A DNA stretch of 64,000 bases from Tenrec ecaudatus (GCF_050624435.1 NC_134546.1:12237001-12301000); one strand, 5' to 3'. Positions 21,015-33,534 are shown, counted from the stretch's first letter. Translations and numbers: made by a program. The notes: generated from the sequence alone by a model not told the origin.

Positions 21015-21208
21015 TATCATGATGACGCTGTCAGGTAAGCATTGGAGAGCACACCTCAAGGTTGATGGTTCAAATCCATCAGCCACTCTAGAAGAGAAAA
21101 TTGAGGCCATCTGTTCCCCTAAAAATGTACAGCATTGGAAACTATAGATAGGGTCACTATGAGCCAGAATTGGTTGGATAGCAGTGAGCTTGGCTTTTGT
21201 TTGGTGTT
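21015..21208 (+). repeat. AfroSINE
   Basis: 'GGTTGATGGTTCAAATCC' (B-box), 'AGCCACTCTAGAAGAG', 'TATAGATAGGGTCACTATG', 'TTGGATAGCAGTGAGCTTG'. Confidence 0.75.
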
Positions 21209-21539
21209 ACCTAGGTATTCATAGTTTAAAGCTGCTCTCCAGGTGAGGTATGTTAAGTGGAAACACTTTCTGAATATCTTTTCTTTATTTGAACATATCT
21301 AATATGGTAGGCTCTAAGTGAGTGCTTGGCAGACTTTAATCCTCATTGGAACCAAAGAGCTTATGCAGATCTTATCTCCGGAGTCTTTTTTAGGGTTCAA
21401 GATTCAGATTCCTGGGGGACACTAAGAATTGGTGAAACTAAGACTGTCCAAAGTCTGGCAAACAATAGGTACTCGGTAAAGACTATCACTAAATATCGAG
21501 TTTATGCTGCAATCTTTGTGCTAAGTACTTAGACTAGTT

Positions 21540-21678
21540 GAAGTGAAATCACCATTATTCCAGTCCTCCTTTATCATTTTTCACTGCAGGACACTGAGGC
21601 TCAAAGTGGTGAACAGTTAGGCTTCAAGTGACCTGATTGACTTTGACCTGAATTCTAGGACTTCTCTGTACTGTGGAT
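21540..21678 (-). repeat. MIR SINE (ancient)
   Basis: 'GACACTGAGGCTCAAAGTGG' and 'CTTCAAGTGACCTGATTG' follow the reverse-complement MIR core (GAAACTGAGGCTCAGAGAGG). A short L2-like stretch ('CAAATATTTATTGAG', near 21759) lies just downstream. Confidence 0.55.
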
Positions 21679-21835
21679 AGTTGAATTCAATCATGACTCA
21701 ATCTATTTATTTCCTGGCCAACTTCTCTTTCAGCCTCTCTTCTTCCCATTCAATTAAACAAATATTTATTGAGTATTTATTATATTCTTGATGCTAGTTG
21801 TAAAAGCCACATCTGTGATGCTTGATGTAAAATAG

Positions 21836-22050
21836 GGATTTCTCAGCTAGAGGCAATTTTGGCCTCCAGGGGCTATTTGAGAATGCCTGGAAATTTTTGT
21901 GCTTGTAACATAAAGGGGATGCAACTGGAAAGGAGTTGGTAGATGCCAGTAATGCTGCTTAACACCCTACAAAGCACCAGGAAACCCTCTACAGGAAAGA
22001 ATCAGGTGGCTCAGATTGTCAACAGAGTGTCCGTGTTTAGCAACTTTGAT
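21836..22050. mobile_element. MER20-like hAT MITE (ancient)
   Basis: 'TTTCTCAGCTAGAGGCAATTTTGGC', shortened here, then 'GGCTATTTGAGAATGCCTGG' and 'GCCAGTAATGCTGCTTAACA' match the MER20 order. It is old and shared across placental mammals, unlike SPIN. Confidence 0.6.
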
Positions 22051-22177
22051 GTTGAGGACAGACTTAAATGCTTTTTACCTGCAAAAAATCCCGTCACTAC
22101 GGGGGTGGTTCTCTTGATTCCCTGTGATCAGCATCCCCTAAACCACAGAGTATTCTATGAACTCCTTTGCCATTGGT

Positions 22178-22382
22178 AGGCCCTACCTTGTTGGCATTGT
22201 GGTGCTACATTGGGCTGCTAACTGCAAGGTCAGTAGTTTGAAAATACTAGCAGCTTTGCAGGAGAAAGATGGGACTTTCTACTCCTGTAAAGAGTTACAG
22301 TCTCAGAAAGTTGCATTTCTACCCTGTTCTCTAGGGTTGCTGATTCAGCATCAATGTGATGCCAGTGAGTTTGTTTTTGTCT
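22178..22382 (+). repeat. AfroSINE
   Basis: 'TTGGGCTGCTAACTGCAAGG', 'GGAGAAAGATGGGACTTTC', 'CTCCTGTAAAGAGTTACAG' and 'CTCTAGGGTTGCTGATTCAG' are in order. This is the tenrec-like sub-type with the GTAAAGAGTTACAGTCTC body. Confidence 0.85.
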
Positions 22383-23177
22383 TTGGAGCTACTTTTCTTT
22401 TGACACTATTATTGAGAATCCACATGGGCAGAGTCATCATTAGCTAACATGTGGGAGCCACAGAGTCTGATGAAGGTACATCAACTATTCCTTTCCTGGG
22501 GAAATAAAACAGAGCAGAGCAGCTGAGTACCTCTGTCTTCTCCATCAGAGTCTTCCAGCAGAGTCCTTTTCTTTTCTAGGAATTAGCTGCGATGGAGCAT
22601 AACCTAACTAAACCGGTCAATTTTGGCATTGTACATGTTTGTTCCTCCCTTCCAAACCCCGTTATCATCTTCATAATCATTACAATTAGTACTCATTTGG
22701 GAAATTTGGAAAAAATAAAATTAATCTAAAAGGCACAAATAACTCTTGTTATCATCCTGCTTTATGTCCGTCCAGTCTTTTTTTCTATGCCCCGCTTTTA
22801 TTTTATGTATTTGTAATTATACTCAAGGAACCAACTTGCAGGCTGCTGTTAAATTTAGTACAATTATTAAGCATTTCTGCATTTCTTCTTTTTTAAAAAC
22901 TGGCTCTTTGTAAGTGGTTGCTTCTATGCCCTATAGCACATAGCACTTGTCATTCTTTCAGTATTAGAAAATACTGCTATAGACACCTTTGTACATAAAA
23001 CTCTTCTTACAATGATGGTGGTAAACTTACTAACTTAAAAATATATGGAGTCTTAAGGCTTTTGATAATATGGAAAATTACTTCCCACAGAGATGATTCC
23101 AATTACATTCCTGCTGACAATGTGTGAAATTGCCTTCAAAAGTTAATTTAAAAAAAGTATAAGTTGAAAAAAATAAA
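22383..23177. other. No gene recognised, AT-rich
   Basis: The part near 23085-23140 ('GATTCCAATTACATTCCTGC') resembles old L1/L2 debris but is too diverged to assign. It ends at the 5' junction of the plus-strand L1. Confidence 0.4.
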
Positions 23178-23590
23178 TAGCCAAGCTAGCAAGGGAATTC
23201 CTGGAAGAAAACTCCCCCAATTTAATGAAGGAGATTCAGTCAATCATCCAGGAAGCAGAGAGGACACCAATTAGACTGAACTCCAAGAAGAACCCGCCAA
23301 GGTATATAATAGTCAAATTATCCAACTTTGAGGAAAAGAAGGAAAAGAGCAGGTAGAGGACAAAGTGCAGTCACTTATAAGAATAACCAGATAAAAATAT
23401 GCTCAGACTTATCAGCGGAAATCACGAAAAGAGAAGAGAATGGAGTAGCATCTTCAAAAAGTTGAAGGAAAATAACAGTAACCCAATAAGCCTCTATCCC
23501 ACTAAACTCTCCATCAAAGTAGATATAGACATAAGGGTTTTCCCAGATCAGGAAAAATTTAAAGAGTATATAATGCTCCATCCCCCAAAA
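23178..23590 (+). pseudogene. L1 ORF1 C-terminal part
   Basis: The start encodes REFLEENSPNLMKEI-like text with frameshifts. The frame at 23399-23590 reads LRLISGNHEKRREWSSIFKK and then KVDIDIRVFPDQEKFKEYI, the RRM/CTD region of ORF1p that binds L1 RNA. The coiled coil is missing because the copy is truncated upstream. Confidence 0.8.
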
Positions 23591-23869
23591 CAAAACAAAC
23601 AAACAAAAAAACCAAACCCCCAAACCTGCACTACAAAAATTATTTTCCAGCTCACTTTGGTCAGAAGACCAATATACACAGAACACAAACATGAGACCAC
23701 AGCATAATGTAATATTATCCAGACTACAGAGTACTGAAAGAAATGCCCAAGATGTCTTTCACCCAATGGTGAAAAGAAGACAAGAATGAATCCCCACACA
23801 CATACATAACACACTGCTAAGGATGGAGGGAGGAAAGTGGTTATCACAAAAGGCAAGATAACAGCAAAG

Positions 23870-26800
23870 AATCTACAGATGGATGAAGTTACTCAGAATG
23901 TCAATGGTCTTAATCACCCCATCAAAAGACAAAGGCTAGCAGACTGGGTTAGGAAACAAAACCCAGCAATCTGTTGTCTGCATGAGACACATCTCAAGCT
24001 CACAGACTAAAACAGGTTGAGGATCAAAGGATGGCAGAAGTTATATCAAGCTAATGACAACCAGAAAAAAATTGGAGTTGCAATTCTAATCTCTGAAAAA
24101 AATCAATTTCAAAGTGTAGGACATAACAAGAGATAAATATGGGTATCATATAATGCTTAAGGGATCAGTAGACCTAGAGCCTGTGAGCATAATAAACATA
24201 TACATGCTCTATGCGAGACCTGCGAAATACGTCAATCAAATCCTTCAAAAGAAGGATAAAGAAATCACAGGATTGACAATCATAGTAGGAGACATCAATA
24301 TACCACTCTCTGAGAAAGATAGATTAACGGGAAAGAAGCTCAAACAAGGAGGTTACAGAACTTAACTCAACAATTAGACAACTCAACCTGAAAGACTTAT
24401 CTAGAGCTCTCCACTCAACTGCAAAAAATTCACATTGTTTACAAGTTAACATGGCACATATTTGGAAATAGACCACATTCTGGGACACAAGTGAAGTTTG
24501 AGCAAATTCAAATATATAATGGTCACTCAGATTTCCTTTTCTGACCACTACGCCATAAAGCTGGAAATGCTAAAAGAAAACAAAAACAAGGGCAAATACT
24601 TGGAGGATGAATAACTTACTTCTCCAAAAGGCTTGGGAAGTGGCTCAAGTTAGAGATGAAATTAGGAAATTTCCAGAAATCAATGAGAATTCAACATACT
24701 AAAACGTATGTGATAAGCAAAGACAGTAATCAGAAGATGCTTGATAGCAATAAATGCATATATGAAGAAGGAAGAGAGAGTCATGATTGACACCCTATCA
24801 CAAAACTTTCAGCAGTTTGAACAGTCAACAGAATAATCCTTATAATAGCAAAATAAAACAAATGATAAAAATCAGCGTGAAGATAAATGAATGGGAAAAC
24901 AAAACAAACAAAAGGAGAAAATCAACTCAATGTAAAGCTGAATCTTGGAACGGATTAACAGAATTGACAAACCATTGGCAACCTAACAAAAGATAGGAAG
25001 GCGCAGATGTCAATGTCCAGGTTGAGGGATGAAACAGAGGAAATTACAATGGACCCTAATGAAATTAAAAGACTAATTATACAGTACAATGAAGGATTTT
25101 ACTTCAAGGAATACAACAACTTGGAACACATGGACAAATACCTTGAAAAACAGACCCTCCTCAGATTATCTCATATAGATATCAAGAACTTGAACAGACC
25201 CCAAGCAGTAGAAGAAATAGATAAGGTTATCAAGGAGCTACCAACTAAACAAGCCCTGGCCCAGATGGCTTCACAGGAGAATTCTACCAAGCATACAAGG
25301 AACAGTTGACACCAGGTCTGTACAAGCTCTTCCAGAACACAGCAAAGGACGGCAACCCCCGCATTCTATGAAGCTAGCATAACACTGATACCAAAGCTGA
25401 GCAAGGATCTGACAGAAATAGAGAACTACAGGCCAAGATCTCTAATGACTGTAGAGGCAAAAATCCTTAACAACATCTTGGCCAATAGAATACAAAAGTA
25501 TATAAAAAGAACAATTCATCATGAGCAAGTGGGAGTGATACCAGGGATGCAGGAATGGTTCAACATCTGAAATCCATCAATATTATCCACCACATCGAGA
25601 AGAAAAAGACAAGGAACACATGATAATATCAGTAGATGCACAGAAAGCACTTGACAACATTCAACACTCATCCCTACTGAAGATTCTGAAGAAGATAGGA
25701 CTGGAAGGAAATACCTCAATATATAATTATAGCGATATATGAAAATCCAACAGCCAGTGTTACAGTCAATGGAGAAAAGATGAGAACATCCCCACTGAAA
25801 AGGGAGTCAGACAAGGATACTCCTTGTCCCCACTTTTATTCACCATTGTCCTGGAGGTCCTAGATAACAATATAAGGCAATGGAAACATATCAGTGGTAT
25901 ACATCTGGGGAAATAAGAAGTGAAATTATCGTTATTTGCAGATGATATGATTTTCTATATTGAGAACCCCAAAGGATCTGCAATAGGCCTGCTGGAAGTG
26001 TGAGAGGAATATGGTAGAGTGACGTGATACAAGATCAACAAACAGAAGTCAATTGGATTGCTATATGCAACTGATGGGATACAGAAAAAGAGATCAAGAA
26101 GGTAGTACCCTTCCCAATAGCCAAGGATAAATTAAAATATCTAGGGATATACCTAACCCAAAACCCAAAAGATCTGTATGAGAAAAACTACAGAACATTA
26201 TTACAAGAAACCAAAAGGGACTTTCAAAAATGGAAAAATATCCCATGCTTGTGGATTGGTAGACTCAATATTGTAAAGATGTCAATTCTACTATATAGGT
26301 TCAATGAACACAAACACCAGCATCATCTAAAACAAAAATGGAAAAATTGTCTACCAACTTCACATGGAAAGGAAAGGCACTCAGAATTGACAAAGAACTC
26401 CTCAAGAAGAATAAAGTGCCCAGGCTTGCACTACCTGACTTCAAAACTCATTATACAGCCACAGTCTTAAAAACATCACAGTACTGGAATAATGACAGAT
26501 ACTTGGATCACTGGAGAAGAACAGAAAATCTAGAAGCAAAAACAGCAGAATACAGACAACTGATCTTCAATAAGGGCCCCAAAATATCAAATGGGAAGCA
26601 GATGCCATTTTTAACAAATGGTGCTGGAAAAAATGGATGTAAACCTGCAGAAGAATGAAGCAAGACCCTTCCCTCATCCATACAAAAGGGAAAATTCTAG
26701 TTGGATCACAGACCTTGAGGTAAACCCTGAACCGTCAGAATCATCAATGAAAAATCTGGGACAAAACTAAGAACCTAGCACAGGGAATATATGGGCTATC

Positions 26801-27627
26801 AGTAGTAACGAAGGATACTCACCCAGAGGAATATAAAATAGATGTCTGGGACATACTAAAGATAAAACACTTGTGTATCTTGAAAGACTTCATCAAGGGA
26901 GTAATAAGAAGGTCTGCAGACTGTGAAAGATATTTAATAATGGCATAGCAGACAATGGTCTTATAGCTAAAATGACAGAACCCTGCAACCTTACAACAAG
27001 AAAAAAACTAAATTCCTGACGAGGTGGGCAAGACTTGAACAGAATGGGGAAACCCAAATGGCCAATAAACATGAGAAAATGTTCCCAATAATTAGCCATC
27101 TATGAACTGCAATTCAAAACAATTGAGATACCATCTAACACCCACAAGGATAACCCAATTTAAAAAAACAGAAAGCAACAAATGGTGGAAGGGGTGTGGT
27201 GAGATATAAACTTTTATTCCCTGCTGGTGGTCTTGTTGTGGAAAGCGATTTGGCAATACCTAAAACAGATGGAAATCAAGTTACCTAATGACCCAGCAAT
27301 TCCACTACTGGGCATATACCCAGAAGAAATAAGAAACAGGCCACAACCAGACATCTGTGCTCCAATGTTCATCAATGCGCAGTTCACAATTATGAAGAAT
27401 TAGAAACCGCTTAAGTTTCTATCCATAGACAATGGATTATAAAAAACCTCTGCTATACACACACAACAGAGTGCTATGCATCCCTAAAAAGCAGTAATGA
27501 AAAGATGAAGCACCTCATCACATGGAAAGAGTTGGAGGATATTATGCTGAGTGAAGTCAGTCAAGCACAAAAGGACAAGTACAACACAAGTCCACTGAGG
27601 CACATTCAAACAGCAGAACAGACATAG
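23870..27627 (+). pseudogene. L1 ORF2 (endonuclease-RT), degenerate
   Basis: Endonuclease: NVNGLNHPIKRQRLADW near 23897, HETHL near 23980 and IIVGDINIPLSEKD near 24280 (the GDxN motif is kept). Z region: INAYMKKEERVMID near 24740. Reverse transcriptase: [18 protein letters not shown] near 25460, [11 protein letters not shown] near 25628, [19 protein letters not shown] near 25800, LSLFADDM with FADD at 25935-25946. C-terminal region: QTAEQT then stop at 27625-27627. Many stops and frameshifts break the frame (for instance within LTD-stop-NRLR near 24003). It can be compared block by block with the minus-strand copy at 60430-63300. Confidence 0.85.
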
Positions 27628-29600
27628 GGGGAAACGTACATATTGTGCAGTTTGTAGGTTGAGGAAGAGATACTCTGGCAAGAGCCAGACCAAACATAAT
27701 GATGTGTATGTCATCAGAAAAAGACAAAAAGAAAAGAGATGCAGATAACACCTGCCCTGAAAGATATCTGCACCCCCCCCCATCCCCACCCTCCACCACA
27801 TCCACTGTCTCATAGACCTCCATGGCCCACAGAGGGGTATGGGAAGAAAAATGATGGCAATGAGGTACCAGTGCACTAATCCACCCAAGGGGAGGGTATT
27901 GTTTATGTCTCCGTGGGAAAGGGAGAGAGAGAGTAGATCTCATTGCCATGTGCCAAGCCTTGAGGGCAAAGTTCCTGTTCTGAGCAGCTTGTTCACAAAG
28001 AGGACTGCAGGGCCTACCCCTCCCTAGACGACAGCCCTATGGAGGACTGAAGATACAGCTCAGGGAGAGTGGCTGGTCTGACTCGTCCTCCTGGGGACAT
28101 ACCAAGAGGGGTGTGCAACAGACCAGCAATGGGAGCAAAGACAAGAAGTCCCTGAGGAATCCCAATTGTAGACTTCTGACTCGGGGTAGGTGAAGGTGGG
28201 GGGTTAGTGCTTGGCACCTCATCTGAACTGATTGGGGGGTATTCACAAGTAGGCCACAATGGAAGTCTGAAGGTGTAATGGGGGCAGGGGGAGGGGGCAC
28301 TGGACCACTTCATCCCTGACTGCAGAAAGAGCAGTGGGGTATTGTAGAAGGTACTCCACTCAGTCACAAATGCTGAGGACTGAAAGTATCTAAGTGCTGT
28401 CAGGTAACTGCATCCTGGGATCCAGAACCCTGAAAGAAAAGGGCTTGTACTGATGGATTATAACCGGGCCTGCTTGCTATTTAACAGAGAGAGACTCATC
28501 TACTCTGAGTCAGGAAAATATTTAGTCTTGGAACTGTTTGTATGGTCTCTCTCTCTCTCTCTCTCTTCCTTCTTTTTGTGTCTATCTATATAAGATAGGC
28601 AGGATAAGCAATCCCAAGAAGACAGCAACAGGACTGACAGTTCAGAGAGGGATGGGAGAGGAGGAGACGAGGGTAGGTGGGTGGGAGTGATGAACCAATA
28701 ATGACAGAGACAGGGGAATAGCAAGGGATCTAAAATTGACGGTGAGGAGGGTGTAGCATTCTGGTCAATTGAAATTTATCAATTGAAATTTATTTAAGAG
28801 GAACTACTGTGAGGTGAATGATAGGCAAATATAGTGGGGCAGGAGAAAAGAAACAAGAAAAAGCAGAAGGAACAAGAAAATGAACATTATATATATGTAG
28901 GTATAAACAGATATGCATATATGAAAATATATAAATATATAAAGATAGGTGTATTTGTCACTCTCTCTATATGTAGATACAACAAGGAAGCAGAAGGACT
29001 TCGGGCCTCTACTTAAATAGTCCCTTCAGTACAAGAATAGTTTGTTCTAATAATGTGGCACTCTATAATACTCACCTTCCCTACATGATTACCAAAGACA
29101 TATTTATGCATATTTTCATAAGAAAATATGGTGAAGAAAGCTGATGGTGCCCAGCTATTAAAAGATAAAGCATCTGGGGTCTTAAAGCTTGAAATTAAAC
29201 AAGCAGCCATTTAGCAGGGAAGCAACAAAGCCACATAGAAGAAGCAGACTAGTCTGTGTGATCATGAGGTGTCCACATGAATAGGTATCAGAAGTTCAAA
29301 CACAAGCAATCAAATTGACGTGAAGGAGTCACCCCCTCTAGGGGAATGAATAACAGAATCGTAGGTGAATGGACATACTGGATGGTGTAAGATAGGGCAA
29401 TATATAATAATATAATTTAATATAATACAATGTAATATAATAATAATGGTTCCTGGGGGGCAGGGTGGTCAAGGAAGGGGATAAAGGAGAGCAGATATCA
29501 AAGAGTTCAAAAAGAAAGAAAATGTTGTGAAACCGATGGTGACAGCAATTGTACAACCAAGCTTGATCTAATAAAATGATTTAAAAATAATAAAGTGTTA
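27628..29600 (+). repeat. L1 3' UTR, about 2 kb
   Basis: Non-coding tail after the ORF2 stop. Landmarks shared with the minus-strand UTRs include 'GACTCGTCCTCCTGGGGAC' (28080), 'GGAGGAGACGAGGGTAGG' (28660) and the final 'AACAGAATCGTAGGTGAATG' to 'GATTTAAAAAT' end. It has a CT run (28547-28566), a G-rich tract (28640-28690) and AT-rich simple sequence near 29400-29450. Open frames on the opposite strand here are not genes. Confidence 0.85.
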
Positions 29601-30529
29601 AGAAAAAATGACAAGTCGAGGTAATATAATTTTAAGTTAGTGAAGATCAGAAACCAAGCCATGTATTTCTTGGACTACTCATACCAGGGAGATACATGGA
29701 AGACAATCACAGGAGGGTCTTCATTGGTCCTTGTTGATTGAATTCTCAAAATTCTGCAGCGCTTCAGCCGGTGTTCACAGTCCACAGTTGTTGAAGATTT
29801 ATATTTCTCTGTTATCCAATGTTGAATGTACACCCTTCTGCATTCACAGAATGAATCCTTCCTGTAATATAAATCAGGTATTTATAAGACCATGACATTT
29901 CATAAATACAGACAGTGGTTCTCAGTGCTTGACAGTGACACCACTCTAATTTTCTGTGACTATTTGACTCTGGTGTGGAGAAGCATGGGAAAGAGTTTTA
30001 TCTCTAGTTTCCTTCCATCTCAAAAGGAAAGAAAGGAAAATTCTCTACCTTTTGACTGTAAAATCTTCCCGGAACACAACCATCCTTCAAGGAATGCAAT
30101 ACAGAATTTGTATTTTCCCGCAATAACTTGAAACCTATGAATGTTATGGCAAAGACAAAGTCTACAGATTTAATTTTATGGTAGAATCTCTCCATCGGCA
30201 GTATCAGGGAAGCCTCCTGCCTGGGGTCAGAATATGTTTTCACAACTTAGCAATAAATGGAATTTCCTTAAAGTGAGTTTTTATTTTTTTCCCTTGTACT
30301 TGAATTGTAAAATTGGAGATGTAGGCTCATAAAAGGAAAGGAAATCAATGATAGATTGAGTTGCAAACATTTGACAAGGGAATAATTCAACACTGGTCCA
30401 ACAAAAGCCATATATATATTTATCTTTCACAGGAGAAGAAATGTAAATGATTAATAATATATAGAATGTTCAAATTTACTAATAAGGACTGCAGATTGCA
30501 ATGAGTTATTTCAGTTATCCATGTGGCAA
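29601..30529. other. No gene recognised, AT-rich
   Basis: Overlapping 79-codon frames at 29892-30131 (plus) and 30004-30243 (minus) have no motif. Confidence 0.45.
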
Positions 30530-30860
30530 CGCTAAAAAAGGTTATTCTTCAATGTTGATAAGACGTACAGAGAAATACATTTGCAGACATTGCTGTTTGG
30601 GATGTAAATTGGTATTTACACATTTTAGAAATCAATTTAGCAATATGTATTAAGAACTTTAAAAAGACCTTACATCATTTCAGACTCAGTAGTTTCCTTT
30701 AAAAACGATTCTAAAGGAAATATTCAGAAAGTTGTGCTAATATGCATGTTCAAAGATGTTCATATCATTGTTATTTATAAGAGCAAAATACTATCAGAAG
30801 CCAAGTATTCAACAACAGAAACTGCTTAAGTACCTTATGGTGTGGATACGTGGCTACTCA
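30530..30860 (+). repeat. Ancient L1M/HAL1-like ORF2 3' segment
   Basis: 'GATGTAAATTGGTATTTACAC', 'TTGTGCTAATATGCATGTTC' and the order of the following blocks resemble the L1M/HAL1 stretch near the end of ORF2. It is much older than the young L1s here. Confidence 0.45.
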
Positions 30861-31247
30861 AAATGTGATTCGAAAGGCTAGCAGCATTGCCCCCAGTAAT
30901 GAATAAAAATATGCATTTTAGCAAAATTTCCAGATAATTCCTAAGCACTTTGAAGTTTTATTTTTTAGACCAGTATTTATTTTATTTTTTTGCACAATGA
31001 AGTTTTAGAAGACTTGTGCAGGAGACCTTACACCTTTCTGTGACTCATCAGAATGGCCTCTTTAAAATAGTTTTTATTTATTTATTTATTTGAACAATAA
31101 AGGATTTTCATTTGAGGCACAGAGAATCTCTGAGCATGGAAGGAAGCCATCTGTAGTTTTAGAAAGTTCAGGAGTTATTCCGACTTAGGGCCAAACTTGA
31201 GACCAATGAGTAAAGTGTGAACCCAACTTCGGTTGCCTTCTACCAAA
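30861..31247. other. No gene recognised
   Basis: Contains a (TTTA)n-like patch near 31073-31092. Otherwise unassigned. Confidence 0.45.
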
Positions 31248-31478
31248 CCGAACAGCCAAACACATTGCCATTGAGTTGATGTGGACTCATGGTGACCCCA
31301 TGGGACAGAGCAGAACTGCCTGAGTTTCTGAGGCTGTAACTCTAGTCTCAGAACTCTTTCCACAGAGTAGAAAGCCTCATCTTTCTTATGCAGAGTGGCT
31401 GGTGGTTTTGAAATGCTGACCCCATTGACCTTGTGGATCAAAGTCCAGTGTATAACCACTATGCCACCAGGGCTCCTG
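31248..31478 (-). repeat. AfroSINE, well preserved, antisense
   Basis: 'CATTGCCATTGAGTTGATG', 'CATGGGACAGAGCAGAACTG', 'AGAAAGCCTCATCTTTC' and the end 'CACTATGCCACCAGGGCTCC' are the complete reverse-complement SINE. This is among the least decayed copies in the window, with a small duplicated patch near 31343-31362. Confidence 0.9.
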
Positions 31479-31905
31479 TTGTCATCCACAGCACACACTA
31501 ATGTACTGAATTACCTTTTTGTCTTACATGGAACAATTATACAAATTGAAAAACATTCAATAGAGAGATCACTAAGGAAAGTTTCTAGATTACTTTTAAG
31601 AGATAGGATAAAAAAAGATCTAGGATATCGTTGCTGCTTCTGACAAGAGTGTCTGACAAGTGATGCTCAACTGATTTTGCCAAAGGAGTGAGAAAGTGGG
31701 CAATGGATTTTATGTCTTGTTTGTCTGAACTCTACCATTCTGCTTATAGACTGCTCTTAGACAGGAAATATTTAAATTCCCCAAATCCTGGTTTTAGTGA
31801 GTTAGTTACTTGATTTTACATAGGATTTTGACCCTATCAGTCAGGAAATAATGGGAACTTTTATATTAGTAATTTGATAAAGAGACTAATTACAGAGGTG
31901 TCATT
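31479..31905. other. No gene recognised
   Basis: Unassigned. The 82-codon frame at 31395-31643 starts inside the SINE and is not a gene. Confidence 0.45.
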
Positions 31906-32062
31906 AAAGAGCCCTTGTGGGCCACCTGTTAACCCATCAGAGGCTTTATGGGAGAAGAGAGTAGTAAGGCCTGGAAGTCTGCTTTTGTAAAGATTACAGT
32001 CAAGAAAAATTCTATGAGGCAGCTCTCCTCTGTCACTATGGAGACACTGTGAGTAGGGATAA
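31906..32062 (+). repeat. AfroSINE, next to minisatellite
   Basis: 'AGAGCCCTTGTGGGCCACC', 'GGCTTTATGGGAGAAGAG' and 'CTCCTCTGTCACTATGGAG' give a sense AfroSINE. Its 3' side leads straight into CAACAACAAC and CCAA repeats. Confidence 0.65.
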
Positions 32063-32624
32063 GTGGTACACCCCCCCCACAACAACAACAACACCCGACA
32101 GACTTAACAACCAACCTACCACCCACCCAGCCAGCCAGTTAGCCATCCTAACAAGCAAGCAAGCAGCCAACAATCCACCCACTCTCCAACCAACCAACCA
32201 ATCAATCAACAAACCACCCACCCACGCAGTCAGTTAGCCATCCTAGCAAGCAAGCAAGCAAGCAACCAACCAACAACCCACACACTCTCCAACCAACCAA
32301 TCAACCAACCACCCAGTCACCCACTCAGCCAGCCAGCCAGCCAGTTAGCCATCCTAACAAGCAAGCAAGCAAGCAGCCAACAACCCACACACTCTCCAAC
32401 CACCCACTCACCCACCCAGCCATTTAGCCATCATAAAAAGCAAGCAAGCAACCAACAACCCACACACTCTCCAACCAACCAACCACCCACCCACCCAGCC
32501 ATTTAGCTGTTGTAACAAGCAAGCAACCAACCAACAACCCACACACTCTCCAACCAACCAACCAACCAACCAACCAACCAACCAACCAACCAACCAACCA
32601 ACTAACCAACCAACCAACCAGAGC
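32063..32624. repeat. CCAA/CAAG-rich minisatellite, about 5 units
   Basis: A landmark 'TTAGCCATC' (variant TTAGCTGTTG in the last unit) repeats at about 32139, 32234, 32345, 32424 and 32512, giving spacings of 95, 111, 79 and 88 bp. Between landmarks each unit holds CAAG repeats, then 'AACCCACACACTCTCCAACC', then CCAA repeats. The last unit ends in a near-pure (CCAA)n run of about 70 bp (32546-32618). Length differences between units lie mainly in the tetranucleotide runs. Minus-strand frames here (WLVG repeats) are translations of the repeat. Confidence 0.9.
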
Positions 32625-33519
32625 AATACAGCACCCTGGGAAAGTCACAGTGAGGACTGGTTACCACTACTACCACTACTATCTATTAGAGCAGATGAAG
32701 GGAGGTGATGGACGTGGGGCTGGCAGCTTTATGGGGAGGGCTGTCGGTTGGTAGCTGAGGTCCACAGCAGAGGAACACAGTCAGAGGTGGTCAGATGGCA
32801 GGAAGGTATGGGGGTGGGGGGGATAAATACATTGCATTTAGCCTCTCCTGCCAGCATCTTCCATTGGTCCAAACCAGTGGGAATTCAGAACCCTGGGGTT
32901 TCTGTCATGAAATTGATATATGCTAGCATCTTGGGGCACAGAAAAGGATGGGGAGGGTGGAGAGTGCATCTGGAGGCACATGGGAGGTAGCCATCTGGAG
33001 GGACAATAGGAAGTATCCTTTATAACAAGAATAATACAACAGCAGTTTCTACTTTCTGGTCTTCTATCCTCAGCTCCATTGGTCAAATCTATAAGTAAGG
33101 TTTCCGGAAGCTTCTTTATCTTACAGTCATAACACAGACAAGGGAGAAGAAAGAAAAGCACAATCTTTCCTTGACTTGCTTGTCCCCATCTTCTGGTTTT
33201 AGGTGGATGTTATCTGTAGAAGACAGACGTTACAAGCTAATTTGAGTAAGGAAAACCACATGGAGCTTTCCCTCACCGATGAATATACTATGCTGAAAGC
33301 TCCAACTGGTTTTGGTTGTCTTGTTGGTCTCACATGTCCAGATACACACACTTCTAAGCTCACACAAGCAACAGGTACTAAAAACACAGAGCAGTTTTCC
33401 CTCTCCGCAGATGGCAGTGCCTTTGGAAATATAATATGGAGATCTTTGAATTTCCAGTACTTCCTTTTTGTACATAACTCCAAAGCATTTTGTTGGCGGA
33501 GATGTGTATTCATTTCCAG
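32625..33519. other. No gene recognised
   Basis: Open frames of 104-112 codons overlap on both strands around 33199-33547. They have no recognisable motif and part of the overlap enters the L1 tail, so I do not call a gene. Confidence 0.45.
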
Positions 33520-33534
33520 AGTCTCCCTCTTTCT

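Larger units (their letters stand above)
23178..29600 (+). mobile_element. L1 LINE, 5'-truncated in ORF1, about 6.4 kb
   Basis: Runs from the ORF1 RNA-binding region through ORF2 to a 3' end of 'AATAAAATGATTTAAAAAT' near 29570-29590. It aligns, in the opposite orientation, with the L1 at 58205-64000 over most of its length. ORF1 and ORF2 both carry many stops and indels, so it is inactive. The endonuclease, reverse transcriptase and C-terminal regions are all represented. A clean target-site duplication is not visible: an A-rich run (GTTGAAAAAAAT at the left, GTTAAGAAAAAAT at the right) is a weak candidate. Confidence 0.9.

Noticed and set aside
24003..24600. Idea that the plus-strand L1 could be active
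   Set aside because: ORF1 is truncated and ORF2 has many stops and frameshifts, so it is a fossil despite keeping FADD.
27484..27949. 130-134-codon minus-strand frames
   Set aside because: They read the complement of the L1 ORF2 end and UTR.
32063..32624. Possible CRISPR-like array of spaced repeats
   Set aside because: The spacers are themselves simple tetranucleotide repeats of variable length and the host is a mammal. It is a minisatellite.
32408..32648. Frames with WLVG repeats that could suggest a membrane protein
   Set aside because: They translate the (CCAA)n minisatellite in several frames.
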